Shown here: piece by piece, positions 1 through 7,883 of the stretch
Layout: the number at the start of each line of letters is the position of its first letter
Position numbering within the stretch: the first letter of the stretch is position 1
Source: JAIRTY01 sp050257395
GTDB lineage: Bacteria > Actinomycetota > Actinomycetes > Streptosporangiales > Streptosporangiaceae
DNA: 23,031 nucleotides
Assembly: GCA_050257395.1 (NCBI GenBank)
Contig: JBLMWU010000033.1
Coordinates: 1 to 23,031, forward strand
Direction: 5' to 3'
Notes under the pieces: generated by a model
What the model saw: the letters and a program-made list of their open reading frames with translations, nothing else
Told to the model about the DNA's origin: nothing
Databases searched by the model: none
Program-made: the position numbers and the translations under genes

Positions 1-7
1 GAGCGGG

Positions 8-25
8 CCATCCGCGCCCGGATGG
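8..25. repeat. Perfect 7-bp inverted repeat (hairpin)
   Basis: CCATCCG at 8-14 pairs exactly with CGGATGG at 19-25 around a four-base loop CGCC. It lies 16 bases before a second hairpin. There is no T-run, so an intrinsic terminator is not shown. The element may continue left of the window edge, so its full extent and role are unknown. Confidence 0.5.
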
Positions 26-40
26 CAAGGCGGAGGAGGA

Positions 41-61
41 GCCGATAGCGGAGCTATCGGC
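41..61. repeat. Perfect 8-bp inverted repeat (hairpin)
   Basis: GCCGATAG at 41-48 pairs exactly with CTATCGGC at 54-61 around the five-base loop CGGAG. The arms are AT-richer than the surrounding sequence, which makes a chance GC pairing less likely. A purine run (GGCGGAGGAGGA) precedes it. It could be the tail of an upstream gene's terminator, a dispersed palindromic element or a regulatory leader of the MFS gene. The sequence alone does not decide. Confidence 0.5.
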
Positions 62-191
62 GACGACGACAACGCCGCCAGCCGGGATGCGGGGGCACGC
101 GAGCCCCGGCAGTCCTGTTGCCAGGTGCTCTACGCCGCCGCGGATGCCGTGCCCCGCAGCCAGCCCCGGCCTGCACAGAACGGATGCCGTC

Positions 192-1466
192 ATGCCGTGG
201 CCCGGCCTGCGCCGCAGGTTTCCCGTGCTGGCGATCCGGGACTTCCGGCTGCTGCTGGCAGACCGGCTGATCGCCCCGGCGGCCTTTGCCTTCTCCCTGG
301 TCGGGGTGGCGTTCGCGGTGCTGGACCTGACCGGGTCCACCGCCGACCTGTCCTACGTGCTGGCCGCCCAGATCGCCCCGATGCTGGTCTTCGCGCTGGC
401 GGGCGGGGTGATCGCGGACCGGGTCGCGCCGCAGAAGGTGATCGTGGCGGCCAACCTGCTGATCGCCGCGGGCGAGGGCACCTTCGGGCTGCTGGTCCTG
501 GCCGGCCGCCCGGCGCTGTGGCAGATGATCGCGCTGGAGACGGTCACCGGCTCCGGCATGGCCATGTTCTACCCGGCCTCCCAGGCGCTGCTGCCCCGGC
601 TCGTCCCGGGCAGCCTGCTGCAGGAGGCCAGCGCGCTGAGCCGGCTCGCCATGAACACCGCCCAGATGGGCGGCGCCGCGGTGGCCGGGGCGTTCGTCGC
701 CGTGGCCGGCCCCGGCTGGGCGCTGGCCGGCTGCGGCACCGGCATGGTGGCCACCGTCCCGCTGCTGCTGTCCATCCGGGCACCCGGCGAGAACCGGGGC
801 CGCGGCGGCGGCCTGGTGCGGGAGCTGCGTGAAGGCTGGGCCGAGTTCGTCTCCCGGCGCTGGCTGTGGGTCATCGTGGCCGAGTTCAGCGTGGTCATGG
901 CCTGCTGGTACGGCGGCTTCCAGGTGCTCGGGCCGGTGGTCGCCCAGCGCTACCTGGGCGGCCCGGCAGCGTGGGGCACGATCACCGCGGCCGACGCGGT
1001 CGGCCTCATCCTCGGCGGCCTGGTCTCGCTGCGGTACGCGCCCCGGCGGCCGATCCGGTTCGTGGCGCTCATCGGCGGGGCGTGCGCCCTGTCGCCGCTG
1101 TCGCTGGCGCTGCGCTGGCCGCTGCTGGCCGTCTGCGTGTCCGCGGTCGCGCTGGGCGTCACGGTGGAGATGATGATGGTCCAGTGGACGGTGGCGCTGG
1201 CCCGGCACATCCCGCCCGGCAAGCTCGCCCGGGTGTCCTCCTACGACGTGCTCGGCTCGGTGGTGGCCATGCCCGCCGGGGCGCTGGCCGCGGGGCCCCT
1301 GGCGGCCGCCATCGGCCTGGTCCCGGCCGAGTTCGCCGCGGCCGCGCTGACCCTGGTGGCCTCGGCGCTCGCGCTGCTGCCGCGTGAAGTCCGGGCGCTG
1401 GGGGTAGGGGAGGCCGGCGAGACCAGCCCGGTGGCGCCGACAGCGGTGTCAGGGTCCGTGCCCTGA
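192..1466 (+). CDS. MFS transporter, DHA3-like exporter
   Basis: This is a 424-residue integral membrane protein with about 10-12 hydrophobic segments. It resembles the DHA3 branch of the major facilitator superfamily, whose members export drugs, macrolides or siderophores by proton antiport. A motif-A-like turn, GGVIADRVAPQK, sits at residues 71-82 between the second and third membrane segments. A central cytoplasmic loop (about residues 196-222) is rich in Gly, Arg and Glu, as expected between the two six-helix halves. The ATG at 192 is chosen because the protein then starts MPWPGLRRRFP, directly before the first helix. The frame stays open upstream to the window edge, with an ATG at 87, but the added residues are Pro/Ala/Ser-rich and unlike the family. 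No convincing Shine-Dalgarno sequence precedes 192. Substrate unknown. The next gene, dxs, is separated by 184 bp and is not obviously related. Confidence 0.85.
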   Translation: MPWPGLRRRFPVLAIRDFRLLLADRLIAPAAFAFSLVGVAFAVLDLTGSTADLSYVLAAQIAPMLVFALAGGVIADRVAPQKVIVAANLLIAAGEGTFGLLVLAGRPALWQMIALETVTGSGMAMFYPASQALLPRLVPGSLLQEASALSRLAMNTAQMGGAAVAGAFVAVAGPGWALAGCGTGMVATVPLLLSIRAPGENRGRGGGLVRELREGWAEFVSRRWLWVIVAEFSVVMACWYGGFQVLGPVVAQRYLGGPAAWGTITAADAVGLILGGLVSLRYAPRRPIRFVALIGGACALSPLSLALRWPLLAVCVSAVALGVTVEMMMVQWTVALARHIPPGKLARVSSYDVLGSVVAMPAGALAAGPLAAAIGLVPAEFAAAALTLVASALALLPREVRALGVGEAGETSPVAPTAVSGSVP

Positions 1467-1505
1467 CATCCGGAGGCACCCGTGCGCCCCGCGCAGCCGG
1501 GGAAA

Positions 1506-1511
1506 TAGACT
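1506..1511 (+). promoter_or_regulatory. Possible -10 element for dxs
   Basis: TAGACT at 1506-1511 fits the actinobacterial TAnnnT -10 pattern and sits in a locally AT-rich patch (GGGGAAATAGACTCG) of an otherwise very GC-rich 184-bp gap. No good -35 hexamer is visible at the usual distance. It would give a 5' leader of about 130 bases to dxs. Low confidence, from pattern only. Confidence 0.25.
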
Positions 1512-1650
1512 CGCCGGGAGGCCGCTGACCGATTGCGCCCGATCAGTCGGTGATCTCCAGGGGTTCCGCGCCCAGCCCGGCCAGACAGGCCCCGCGGGCC
1601 GGGCAGGCGCCGGCGCCCCGGCGGGCGACGACCACGAGGGAGCAGACCAC

Positions 1651-3546
1651 GTGACCCTGCTGGAAACCATCGCCAGTCCCCGGGACCTCAAGCAGCTGCC
1701 GCCTGACCAGCTGCCGGTGCTGGCCGCCGAGATCCGCGATGTCCTCATCGAGACGGTCACCCGGACCAGCGGCCATCTCGGGCCCAACCTCGGCGTGGTG
1801 GAGCTCACCATCGCCCTGCACCGGGTCTTCGACTCGCCCAAGGACCGGATCCTCTTCGACACCGGCCACCAGGCCTACGTGCACAAGCTCCTCACCGGCC
1901 GGCACGCCGAGTTCGGCACGCTGCGCCAGCGCGGCGGGCTGTCCGGCTACCCCAGCCGGGCCGAGTCCGAGCACGACATCGTCGAGAACTCGCACGCCTC
2001 CACCAGCCTGTCCTACGCCGACGGGCTGGCCAAGGCCTACACGCTGCGCGGGGAGCGGGACCGCACGGTGGTCGCGGTCATCGGCGACGGGGCGCTGACC
2101 GGCGGCATGGCCTGGGAGGCGCTCAACAACATCGCCGCCGCCAAGGACTCCCGCCTGGTCATGGTGGTCAACGACAACGGCTGGTCCTACCAGCCGACCA
2201 TCGGCGGCCTCGCCAACCACCTGGCGGCCATCCGGGTCAGCCAGCGGTACGAGAACGTGCTCGACTACATCAAGACCACCCTGTCGCACACGCCGGTGGT
2301 CGGCCCGCCGCTGTACGAGACGCTGCACGGCATCAAGAAGGGCATCAAGGACGTCCTGCAGCCGCAGGTGATGTTCGAGGACCTGGGCCTCAAGTACGTC
2401 GGCCCCATCGACGGCCACGACGAGCGGCTGGTCGAGCAGGCGCTGCAGCGGGCCAGGGACTTCGGCGGCCCGGTCATGGTGCACGTGATCACCAAGAAGG
2501 GGTTCGGCTACCCGGAGGCCGAGCAGGACGAGGTCGACTGCCTGCACCAGGTGCCCGGCCCGTCCGTCCCCGCGCCCGGCAGCTGGAGCCGGGTCTTCGG
2601 CGACACCATGGTGGAGATCGGCGCCCGGCGGCCCGACGTGGTGGCGATCACCGCGGCGATGCTCCAGCCGACCGGCCTGGCCCCGTTCGCCGAGGCATTC
2701 CCCGGCCGGGTGTACGACGTCGGCATCGCCGAGCAGCACGCGGTGACCAGCGCCGCGGGCCTGGCCATGGGCGGGCTGCACCCGGTCGTCGCCCTGTACG
2801 CCACCTTCCTGAACCGGGCGTTCGACCAGCTGCTCATGGATGTCGCCCTGCACCGGCTGCCGGTCACCTTCGCGCTGGACCGGGCCGGGGTGACCGGGCC
2901 GGACGGCGCCAGCCACAACGGCATGTGGGACGGGTCCATCCTGCAGCTGGTGCCAGGCCTGCGGATCGCCGCCCCCCGGGACGCCACCCGGCTCGCGCAG
3001 CTGCTGGAGGAAGCGGTTGCCGTCAGCGACGGCCCCACCGTGGTCCGCTACCCCAAGGGGACGGTCGGCGGCGAGGTCGAGGCGGTGGAGACCCTCGGCA
3101 GCATGGACGTGCTGCACGTCCCCGGCGACGGGGCGGCCCGGGACGTGCTGCTGATCGGCGCCGGCCCGATGGCCCTCACCGCTGTGGACACCGCCGGGCG
3201 GCTGGCCGACCAGGGCATCGGCGTCACCGTGGTGGACCCGCGCTGGGTCAAGCCGCTGGACGAGGCGCTCGTCGCGGCGGCCCGCGGCCACCGGCTGGTG
3301 GTCACCGTGGAGGACAACGGCCGGGTCGGCGGGTTCGGCGACGCGGTGTGCCGGCTGCTCCGCGACCGCGACGTGACCACCCCGGTGAAGACCTTCGGGC
3401 TGCCGCAGGAGTTCCTCAGCCACGCCAAGCGCGATGAGATCCTCGCGGAGGTGGGCCTGGTCCCGCAGCACCTCGCGCGGGAGATCACCGAGACGGTCGC
3501 GCAGCTCACCCCCGAACTGGAGCACAATCCCAGTCATGACCATTGA
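1651..3546 (+). CDS. dxs: 1-deoxy-D-xylulose-5-phosphate synthase
   Basis: Dxs condenses pyruvate with glyceraldehyde 3-phosphate, using thiamine diphosphate, to make DXP. DXP is the first metabolite of the MEP isoprenoid pathway and also feeds thiamine and pyridoxal synthesis in many bacteria. The 631-residue length is normal for the family. The thiamine-diphosphate/Mg motif GDGALTGGMAWEALNN lies at residues 145-160. The substrate-side histidine is in TGHQAYVHKL (H73). The transketolase-type pyrimidine domain carries DVGIAEQHAVTSAAGLA with the catalytic Glu at 361. The C-terminal transketolase domain (about 490-610) includes VVDPRWVKPL. Start is GTG at 1651, preceded by a GAGGGAG ribosome-binding site about 9 bases upstream. 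The 3' end overlaps the next gene by 11 bp, so the two are probably cotranscribed and translationally coupled. Cytosolic homodimer by family. Confidence 0.97.
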   Translation: MTLLETIASPRDLKQLPPDQLPVLAAEIRDVLIETVTRTSGHLGPNLGVVELTIALHRVFDSPKDRILFDTGHQAYVHKLLTGRHAEFGTLRQRGGLSGYPSRAESEHDIVENSHASTSLSYADGLAKAYTLRGERDRTVVAVIGDGALTGGMAWEALNNIAAAKDSRLVMVVNDNGWSYQPTIGGLANHLAAIRVSQRYENVLDYIKTTLSHTPVVGPPLYETLHGIKKGIKDVLQPQVMFEDLGLKYVGPIDGHDERLVEQALQRARDFGGPVMVHVITKKGFGYPEAEQDEVDCLHQVPGPSVPAPGSWSRVFGDTMVEIGARRPDVVAITAAMLQPTGLAPFAEAFPGRVYDVGIAEQHAVTSAAGLAMGGLHPVVALYATFLNRAFDQLLMDVALHRLPVTFALDRAGVTGPDGASHNGMWDGSILQLVPGLRIAAPRDATRLAQLLEEAVAVSDGPTVVRYPKGTVGGEVEAVETLGSMDVLHVPGDGAARDVLLIGAGPMALTAVDTAGRLADQGIGVTVVDPRWVKPLDEALVAAARGHRLVVTVEDNGRVGGFGDAVCRLLRDRDVTTPVKTFGLPQEFLSHAKRDEILAEVGLVPQHLAREITETVAQLTPELEHNPSHDH

Positions 3547-4972
3547 CGCCACGAGCACTGACGAGCCCGGGCGAGCGGGCCTGCACGTCGCCGTTGTCGG
3601 CTCCGGGCCGGCGGGGCTGTACACGGCAGAGGCACTGATCAAGCAGTCCGCTGCGCTGGACCCGCCGCTGCCCGTCCGGGTGGACGTGCTCGACCGGCTG
3701 CCCACCCCCTACGGCCTGGTCCGCTACGGGGTCGCGCCGGACCACCCGTCGATCAAGTCGATCGCCGAGTACCTGCGCAGGATCCTCGAGCACCCGGACG
3801 TGCGGTTCGCCGGCGGCGTCCACCTCGGCGACGACGTGACCCGCGACGACCTGCTCGGCTGCTACGACGCGGTCGTCTACGCGACCGGCGCCATGCGCGA
3901 CCGGCGGCTCCGCATCGACGGCGAGGACCTGCCCGGCAGCTTCGCCGCCACCGACTTCGTCAACTGGTACTGCGGCCACCCCGACATGGACCCGGGCCGG
4001 TTCCTGCTGGACGCCGAGTCGGTCGCGGTGATCGGCGTCGGCAACGTGGCCGTGGACGTGGCCCGCATCCTGGTCAAGGACCCGGCCGCGCTGGCCGGCA
4101 CGGATGTGTCCCAGCCGGTGCTGGACGCGCTGACCGCCAGCAAGGTCCGCGAAGTGCACGTGATCGGCCGCCGCGGCCCCGCGCAGGCCAAGTTCACCAC
4201 CAAGGAACTGCGCGAGCTCGGCGAGCTGGACGGGGTCGACATCGTCGTGCCCGCGCAGGAGGCCGACCCGGCCGGGTTCGACGACTCCGGGGAGGGCAGC
4301 CGGCTGGCGGAGACCGACCGCCGGGTGCGCGGCAACCTCGCCGCCATCGCCGGCTGGGCCGGCCGCACCCCGGCCGGGAACCCGCGCCGGCTCACCGTCC
4401 GGTTCTGGCTCAAGCCGGTCCGGATCGAGGGCACCGACCGGGTCACCGGCCTGACCGTCGAGCGCACCAGGCTGGACGCTGACGGCAAGCTCACCGGCAC
4501 CGGCGAGCTGGAGACGCTCGATGTGCAGATGGTGCTGCGCAGCGTCGGCTACCAGAGCATCCCGCTGGCCGGCGTGCCGTTCGACGAGCGCACCCACACG
4601 GTGCCGAACGAGGCCGGCCGGGTGCTCGGCCCGGATGGCGCCCCGCTGCCGCGCGAGTACGTGTCCGGCTGGCTCAAGCGCGGCCCGACCGGCGTGATCG
4701 GCACCAACAAGTCCGACGCCGCGGAGACGGTGAAGTGCCTGCTCGCCGACGCTGCCCTGGCCCGGGCGGCGGAATCCGGGCAGCCCGCCGCGGTGCGGGA
4801 GGCGCTGGCCGGGGTCCTGGCCACCCGCGGGGTGGTGCCCGTCAGCTACGCCGACTGGCTGCGGGTCGAGCAGGCAGAGGCGGAGCTGGCAGCCAGCCTG
4901 GGCCGGGGCGCCCGGGTGAAGCTGGCCAGCCGGTCGGCGATCGACGCGGCCTGCCGGCCGCCCGGCACCTGA
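3536..4972 (+). CDS. fprA: FprA-type NADPH-ferredoxin reductase (adrenodoxin-reductase family)
   Basis: This 478-residue flavoenzyme passes electrons from NADPH through FAD to ferredoxins. It matches the mycobacterial FprA / mitochondrial adrenodoxin reductase family in length and layout. The FAD Rossmann motif is VAVVGSGPAGLYTAEAL, with glycines at 22, 24 and 27. The family block PTPYGLVRYGVAPDHPSIK follows at about residues 56-74. The NADP-binding motif VAVIGVGNVAVDVARIL starts at residue 163 (G167, G169, A172). HVIGRRGPAQAKFT carries the basic residues that usually bind the NADP phosphate. C-terminal SGWLKRGPTGVIGTNKSDA is also family-typical. The ATG at 3536 lies inside the end of dxs (11-bp overlap), with a weak GGAG at 3519-3522. 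Electron supply to IspG/IspH of the MEP pathway would fit this neighbourhood, but that is inference. Bacterial P450 systems are another possible client. Confidence 0.93.
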   Translation: MTIDATSTDEPGRAGLHVAVVGSGPAGLYTAEALIKQSAALDPPLPVRVDVLDRLPTPYGLVRYGVAPDHPSIKSIAEYLRRILEHPDVRFAGGVHLGDDVTRDDLLGCYDAVVYATGAMRDRRLRIDGEDLPGSFAATDFVNWYCGHPDMDPGRFLLDAESVAVIGVGNVAVDVARILVKDPAALAGTDVSQPVLDALTASKVREVHVIGRRGPAQAKFTTKELRELGELDGVDIVVPAQEADPAGFDDSGEGSRLAETDRRVRGNLAAIAGWAGRTPAGNPRRLTVRFWLKPVRIEGTDRVTGLTVERTRLDADGKLTGTGELETLDVQMVLRSVGYQSIPLAGVPFDERTHTVPNEAGRVLGPDGAPLPREYVSGWLKRGPTGVIGTNKSDAAETVKCLLADAALARAAESGQPAAVREALAGVLATRGVVPVSYADWLRVEQAEAELAASLGRGARVKLASRSAIDAACRPPGT

Positions 4973-5771
4973 CCCGGCCTTGTTCACGCGGCCAGCCGCC
5001 CGGCAGCACGGGGCGCCCGCGGCGCGGCAGCGCCGTGGCCTGGCCCCGCTGCGGGCTGCCCGGGATGCGGCCGGCCGCACGCGGCGGGACCTGGCCCGGG
5101 CAGGCGCCGACCTCGCCCGGCTGGCGGCGGCAGCGGACCTGGCCACCCTGACGGCAGCGGGCGACCTGGCCGCCCGGGCGGGGCTGGCAGCCGCGAGGGA
5201 GCTGGCGGGCCGCGCCCGCGAGGCCACCGTGCGGGACCTGGCCACGCTCACCGTGGCCGGGGAGCTCGCGGGCCGGGGCAGGCTGGCCGCCGCCCGCGAC
5301 CTCACGCAGCGCACCACCGCCGGGCGCATGCTCACCGCGGCTGGCGGGCCCCTGGCCCGGGCCGGCTGGCACGCCGCCGGCCACCTGTCCGGTCACCGCT
5401 CCTCCGCCGCCTACCACGACGTCCAGACGGCCCTGGGCGAACGGGGACCGCGCCGGGCCGCCGCGGCCAACGGGCACCCGCGCGCGGCGCCCGCCGGGCA
5501 GCCGCCCGGCGGGCGGCTCTACCGGTCCACGCTCGGCGATCAGGCCCTGGCGAACAGCGCGAACCGGGCCGCGGCCGAGGTCCTCCGCCGCACCGCGGCG
5601 TGGATCCCGCCCCGCATGGCGGCCGCCGCCGCGTATCAGGCCGCCCCCGCGAACGTTTACCACGCCGCCGCCGCGGAGACGGCAACGGGGAGTTCCCACA
5701 CCGGCGCTGTTGGGGACAATAGGGACATGGACATCGTCCAGCCAGCCGCGCACCAGGAGGAGGACGTCCTC
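4973..5771 (+). other. 799-bp stretch before ppk: open, coding-like, Ala/Leu/Arg-rich, in frame with ppk
   Basis: No stop codon interrupts the ppk frame from a TTG at 4980 to the ppk ATG. From about 5000 to 5650 the frame shows GC-ending codons and common residues (GAC CTG GCC...). It encodes degenerate helical repeats such as RDLATLTVAGELAGRGRL and ADLATLTAAGDLAARAGL. The last 70 bases (5657-5726) lose that bias and look intergenic, with a GACAAT at 5715-5720 that could be a -10. The TTG has no ribosome-binding site. Either ppk has an extra 264-residue N-terminal domain, or this is a remnant or unrecognised gene that lost its stop, or it is non-coding. No recognised domain was identified. 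I favour the ppk start at 5772 and leave this stretch unassigned. Confidence 0.45.
5755..5763 (+). promoter_or_regulatory. Ribosome-binding site that fixes the ppk start
   Basis: AGGAGGAGG at 5755-5763 is a near-perfect Shine-Dalgarno sequence ending 8 bases before the ATG at 5772. It argues for that start over the in-frame ATG at 5727 and over the much longer reading frame that opens at 4980. Confidence 0.75.
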
Positions 5772-7883
5772 ATGACATCCGGCAGCAGCCAGGCGCCCGG
5801 CACCGTGACCGGTGCGCCCGCCACGCCGGAGCTGCCGCCCGGGCGGTACTTCGACCGGGAGGAAAGCTGGCTGCGGTTCAACCAGCGGGTGCTGGAGCTG
5901 GCCGAGGACGAGAGCCTCCCGCTGCTGGAGCGGGTCCGGTTCCTGGCGATCTTCGCCAGCAACCTGGACGAGTTCTTCATGGTGCGGATCGCGGGCCGGA
6001 TGCGGCGGATGGCGACCGGCCTGCCGGTCGAGGGCGTCACCGGGATGCCCTCGGACCAGATCCTCGCCCGGGCCCTGGAGACCGCCAGCGAGCTGAGCAC
6101 CCGGCACGCCGAGTGCTTCAAGCACGCCGTGCAGCCGGCGCTGTCGGCCGAGGGCGTGGAGATCCTGCGCTGGAAGGAACTGTCCGCCGAGGAGCAGGCG
6201 GAGCTGCAGCAGCTTTTCCGGGAGCGGATCTACCCGGTGCTGACGCCGCTGGCGGTGGATCCCGCGCACCCCTTCCCCTACATCTCCGGCCTGTCGCTGA
6301 ACCTGGCGGTGATGATCGCCGACCCGCGCACCGGCGCGACCATGTTCGCCCGGATCAAGGTGCCGCCGCTGCTGCCGCGGTTCCTGACGGTGTCGAAGTA
6401 CCGGTTCGTGCCGCTGGAAGACGTCATCGCCGCGCACCTGCCCGAGCTGTTCGGGGGCCTGGAGATCCTCGAGCACCACGCGTTCCGGGTCACCCGCACC
6501 CGGGAGCTGGAAGTGGACGAGGACGTCACCGAGAACCTGCTGCAGTCCCTGGAACGGGAGCTGCTCAAGCGCCGGTTCGAGCCCGCCGTCCGGCTGGAGG
6601 TGGAGGAATCCATGTCCTCCGACGTGCTCGACAAGCTCGTCACCGAGCTGGGCATCGACCGGCAGACGGTGTTCCACCTGCCCGGCCCGCTGGACCTGGC
6701 CGGCCTCGACGTGATCGCGGACCTGGGCCTGCGCCAGCTCAAGTACCCGGCGTTCGTCCCGTCGGAGTCGGCGCTGCCGCAGGACACCGACATCTTCACC
6801 GCGCTGCGCCGGCGCGACGTGCTGGTCCACCACCCGTACGACTCGTTCACCACCTCGGTCGAGCGGTTCATCATGGAGGCCGCCGCCGACCCGAACGTGC
6901 TGGCGATCAAGCAGACCCTGTACCGGACCAGCGAGACCTCCCCGATCGTGGACGCGCTGATCGACGCCGCCGAGGCAGGCAAGCAGGTCGTGGTGGTGGT
7001 CGAGCTGAAAGCCAGGTTCGACGAGCGCGCCAACATCACCTGGTCCCGCCGGCTGGAAGAGGCCGGCTGCCACGTGGTGTGGGGCATGCCGGGGCTCAAG
7101 ACGCACTGCAAGACGGCGCTGGTGGTGCGGCAGGAGCACGACGGCAGCCTGCGCCGCTACTGCCACATCGGCACCGGCAACTACCACCCCACGACCGCCC
7201 GGCTGTATGAGGACTTCGGGCTGCTCACGGGCGACGCGACCGTGGGCGAGGACGTCACCGACCTGTTCAACCACCTGACCGCCTACAGCCGCAAGAACGA
7301 CTACCGCCGCTTCCTGGTCGCCCCGACCGCGCTGCGCAGCGGCCTGGTGGAGCGCATCGAGCAGCAGACCGCGCGGCGGCTGGCCGGCGAGCCCGCGCAC
7401 ATCCAGTTCAAGTGCAACGCGATCATCGACGAGGAGATGATCGACGCCCTGTACCGGGCGTCCGGCGCGGGCGTATCGGTGGACCTGTGGATCCGCGGCA
7501 TCTGCGCCATCCGGCCGGGCGTGCCGGGCCTGTCGGAGAACATCCGCGTCCGCAGCATCCTCGGCCGCTTCCTGGAGCACTCCCGCATCTATGCGTTCGG
7601 CGACCGGGAAGACCCGGCCAGCGAGGTGTGGATCGGCAGCGCCGACCTGATGCACCGCAACCTGGACCGCCGGGTGGAGGCGCTGGTCAGCGTGACCGAC
7701 CCGGTGCACAAGGACGGGCTGCGCGCGCTGATCGACCTGGCCATGGACGAGGGCACCTCGTCCTGGTGGCTGGACGGCGACGGCACGTGGACCCGGCACC
7801 ACCGCGGCCCGGACGGGGAACCCCTGCGGGACCTGCAGCAGTTCCTGGTGGAGGGCTTGCGCGGCCGGGCCCTGGATGGCTGA
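5772..7883 (+). CDS. ppk: Polyphosphate kinase 1
   Basis: PPK1 reversibly transfers the terminal phosphate of ATP onto long-chain inorganic polyphosphate, and acts in phosphate storage and stress responses. With the ATG at 5772 the protein is 703 residues, a normal size. The N-terminal domain starts at RYFDREESWLRFNQRVLELA and includes FLAIFASNLDEFFMVR. The two phospholipase-D-like C domains carry LKTHCKTALV with H445, matching by position the phosphorylated His435 of the E. coli enzyme. CHIGTGNYHPTTARLYEDF follows (H465, like His454). FLEHSRIYAF contains H603 (like His592), and ADLMHRNLDRRVE ends the active site. The start is set by the strong ribosome-binding site at 5755-5763. The end overlaps the ATG of mutT1 by 8 bp (ATGGCTGA), so the two are coupled. 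An in-frame open extension upstream is described separately. Confidence 0.96.
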   Translation: MTSGSSQAPGTVTGAPATPELPPGRYFDREESWLRFNQRVLELAEDESLPLLERVRFLAIFASNLDEFFMVRIAGRMRRMATGLPVEGVTGMPSDQILARALETASELSTRHAECFKHAVQPALSAEGVEILRWKELSAEEQAELQQLFRERIYPVLTPLAVDPAHPFPYISGLSLNLAVMIADPRTGATMFARIKVPPLLPRFLTVSKYRFVPLEDVIAAHLPELFGGLEILEHHAFRVTRTRELEVDEDVTENLLQSLERELLKRRFEPAVRLEVEESMSSDVLDKLVTELGIDRQTVFHLPGPLDLAGLDVIADLGLRQLKYPAFVPSESALPQDTDIFTALRRRDVLVHHPYDSFTTSVERFIMEAAADPNVLAIKQTLYRTSETSPIVDALIDAAEAGKQVVVVVELKARFDERANITWSRRLEEAGCHVVWGMPGLKTHCKTALVVRQEHDGSLRRYCHIGTGNYHPTTARLYEDFGLLTGDATVGEDVTDLFNHLTAYSRKNDYRRFLVAPTALRSGLVERIEQQTARRLAGEPAHIQFKCNAIIDEEMIDALYRASGAGVSVDLWIRGICAIRPGVPGLSENIRVRSILGRFLEHSRIYAFGDREDPASEVWIGSADLMHRNLDRRVEALVSVTDPVHKDGLRALIDLAMDEGTSSWWLDGDGTWTRHHRGPDGEPLRDLQQFLVEGLRGRALDG

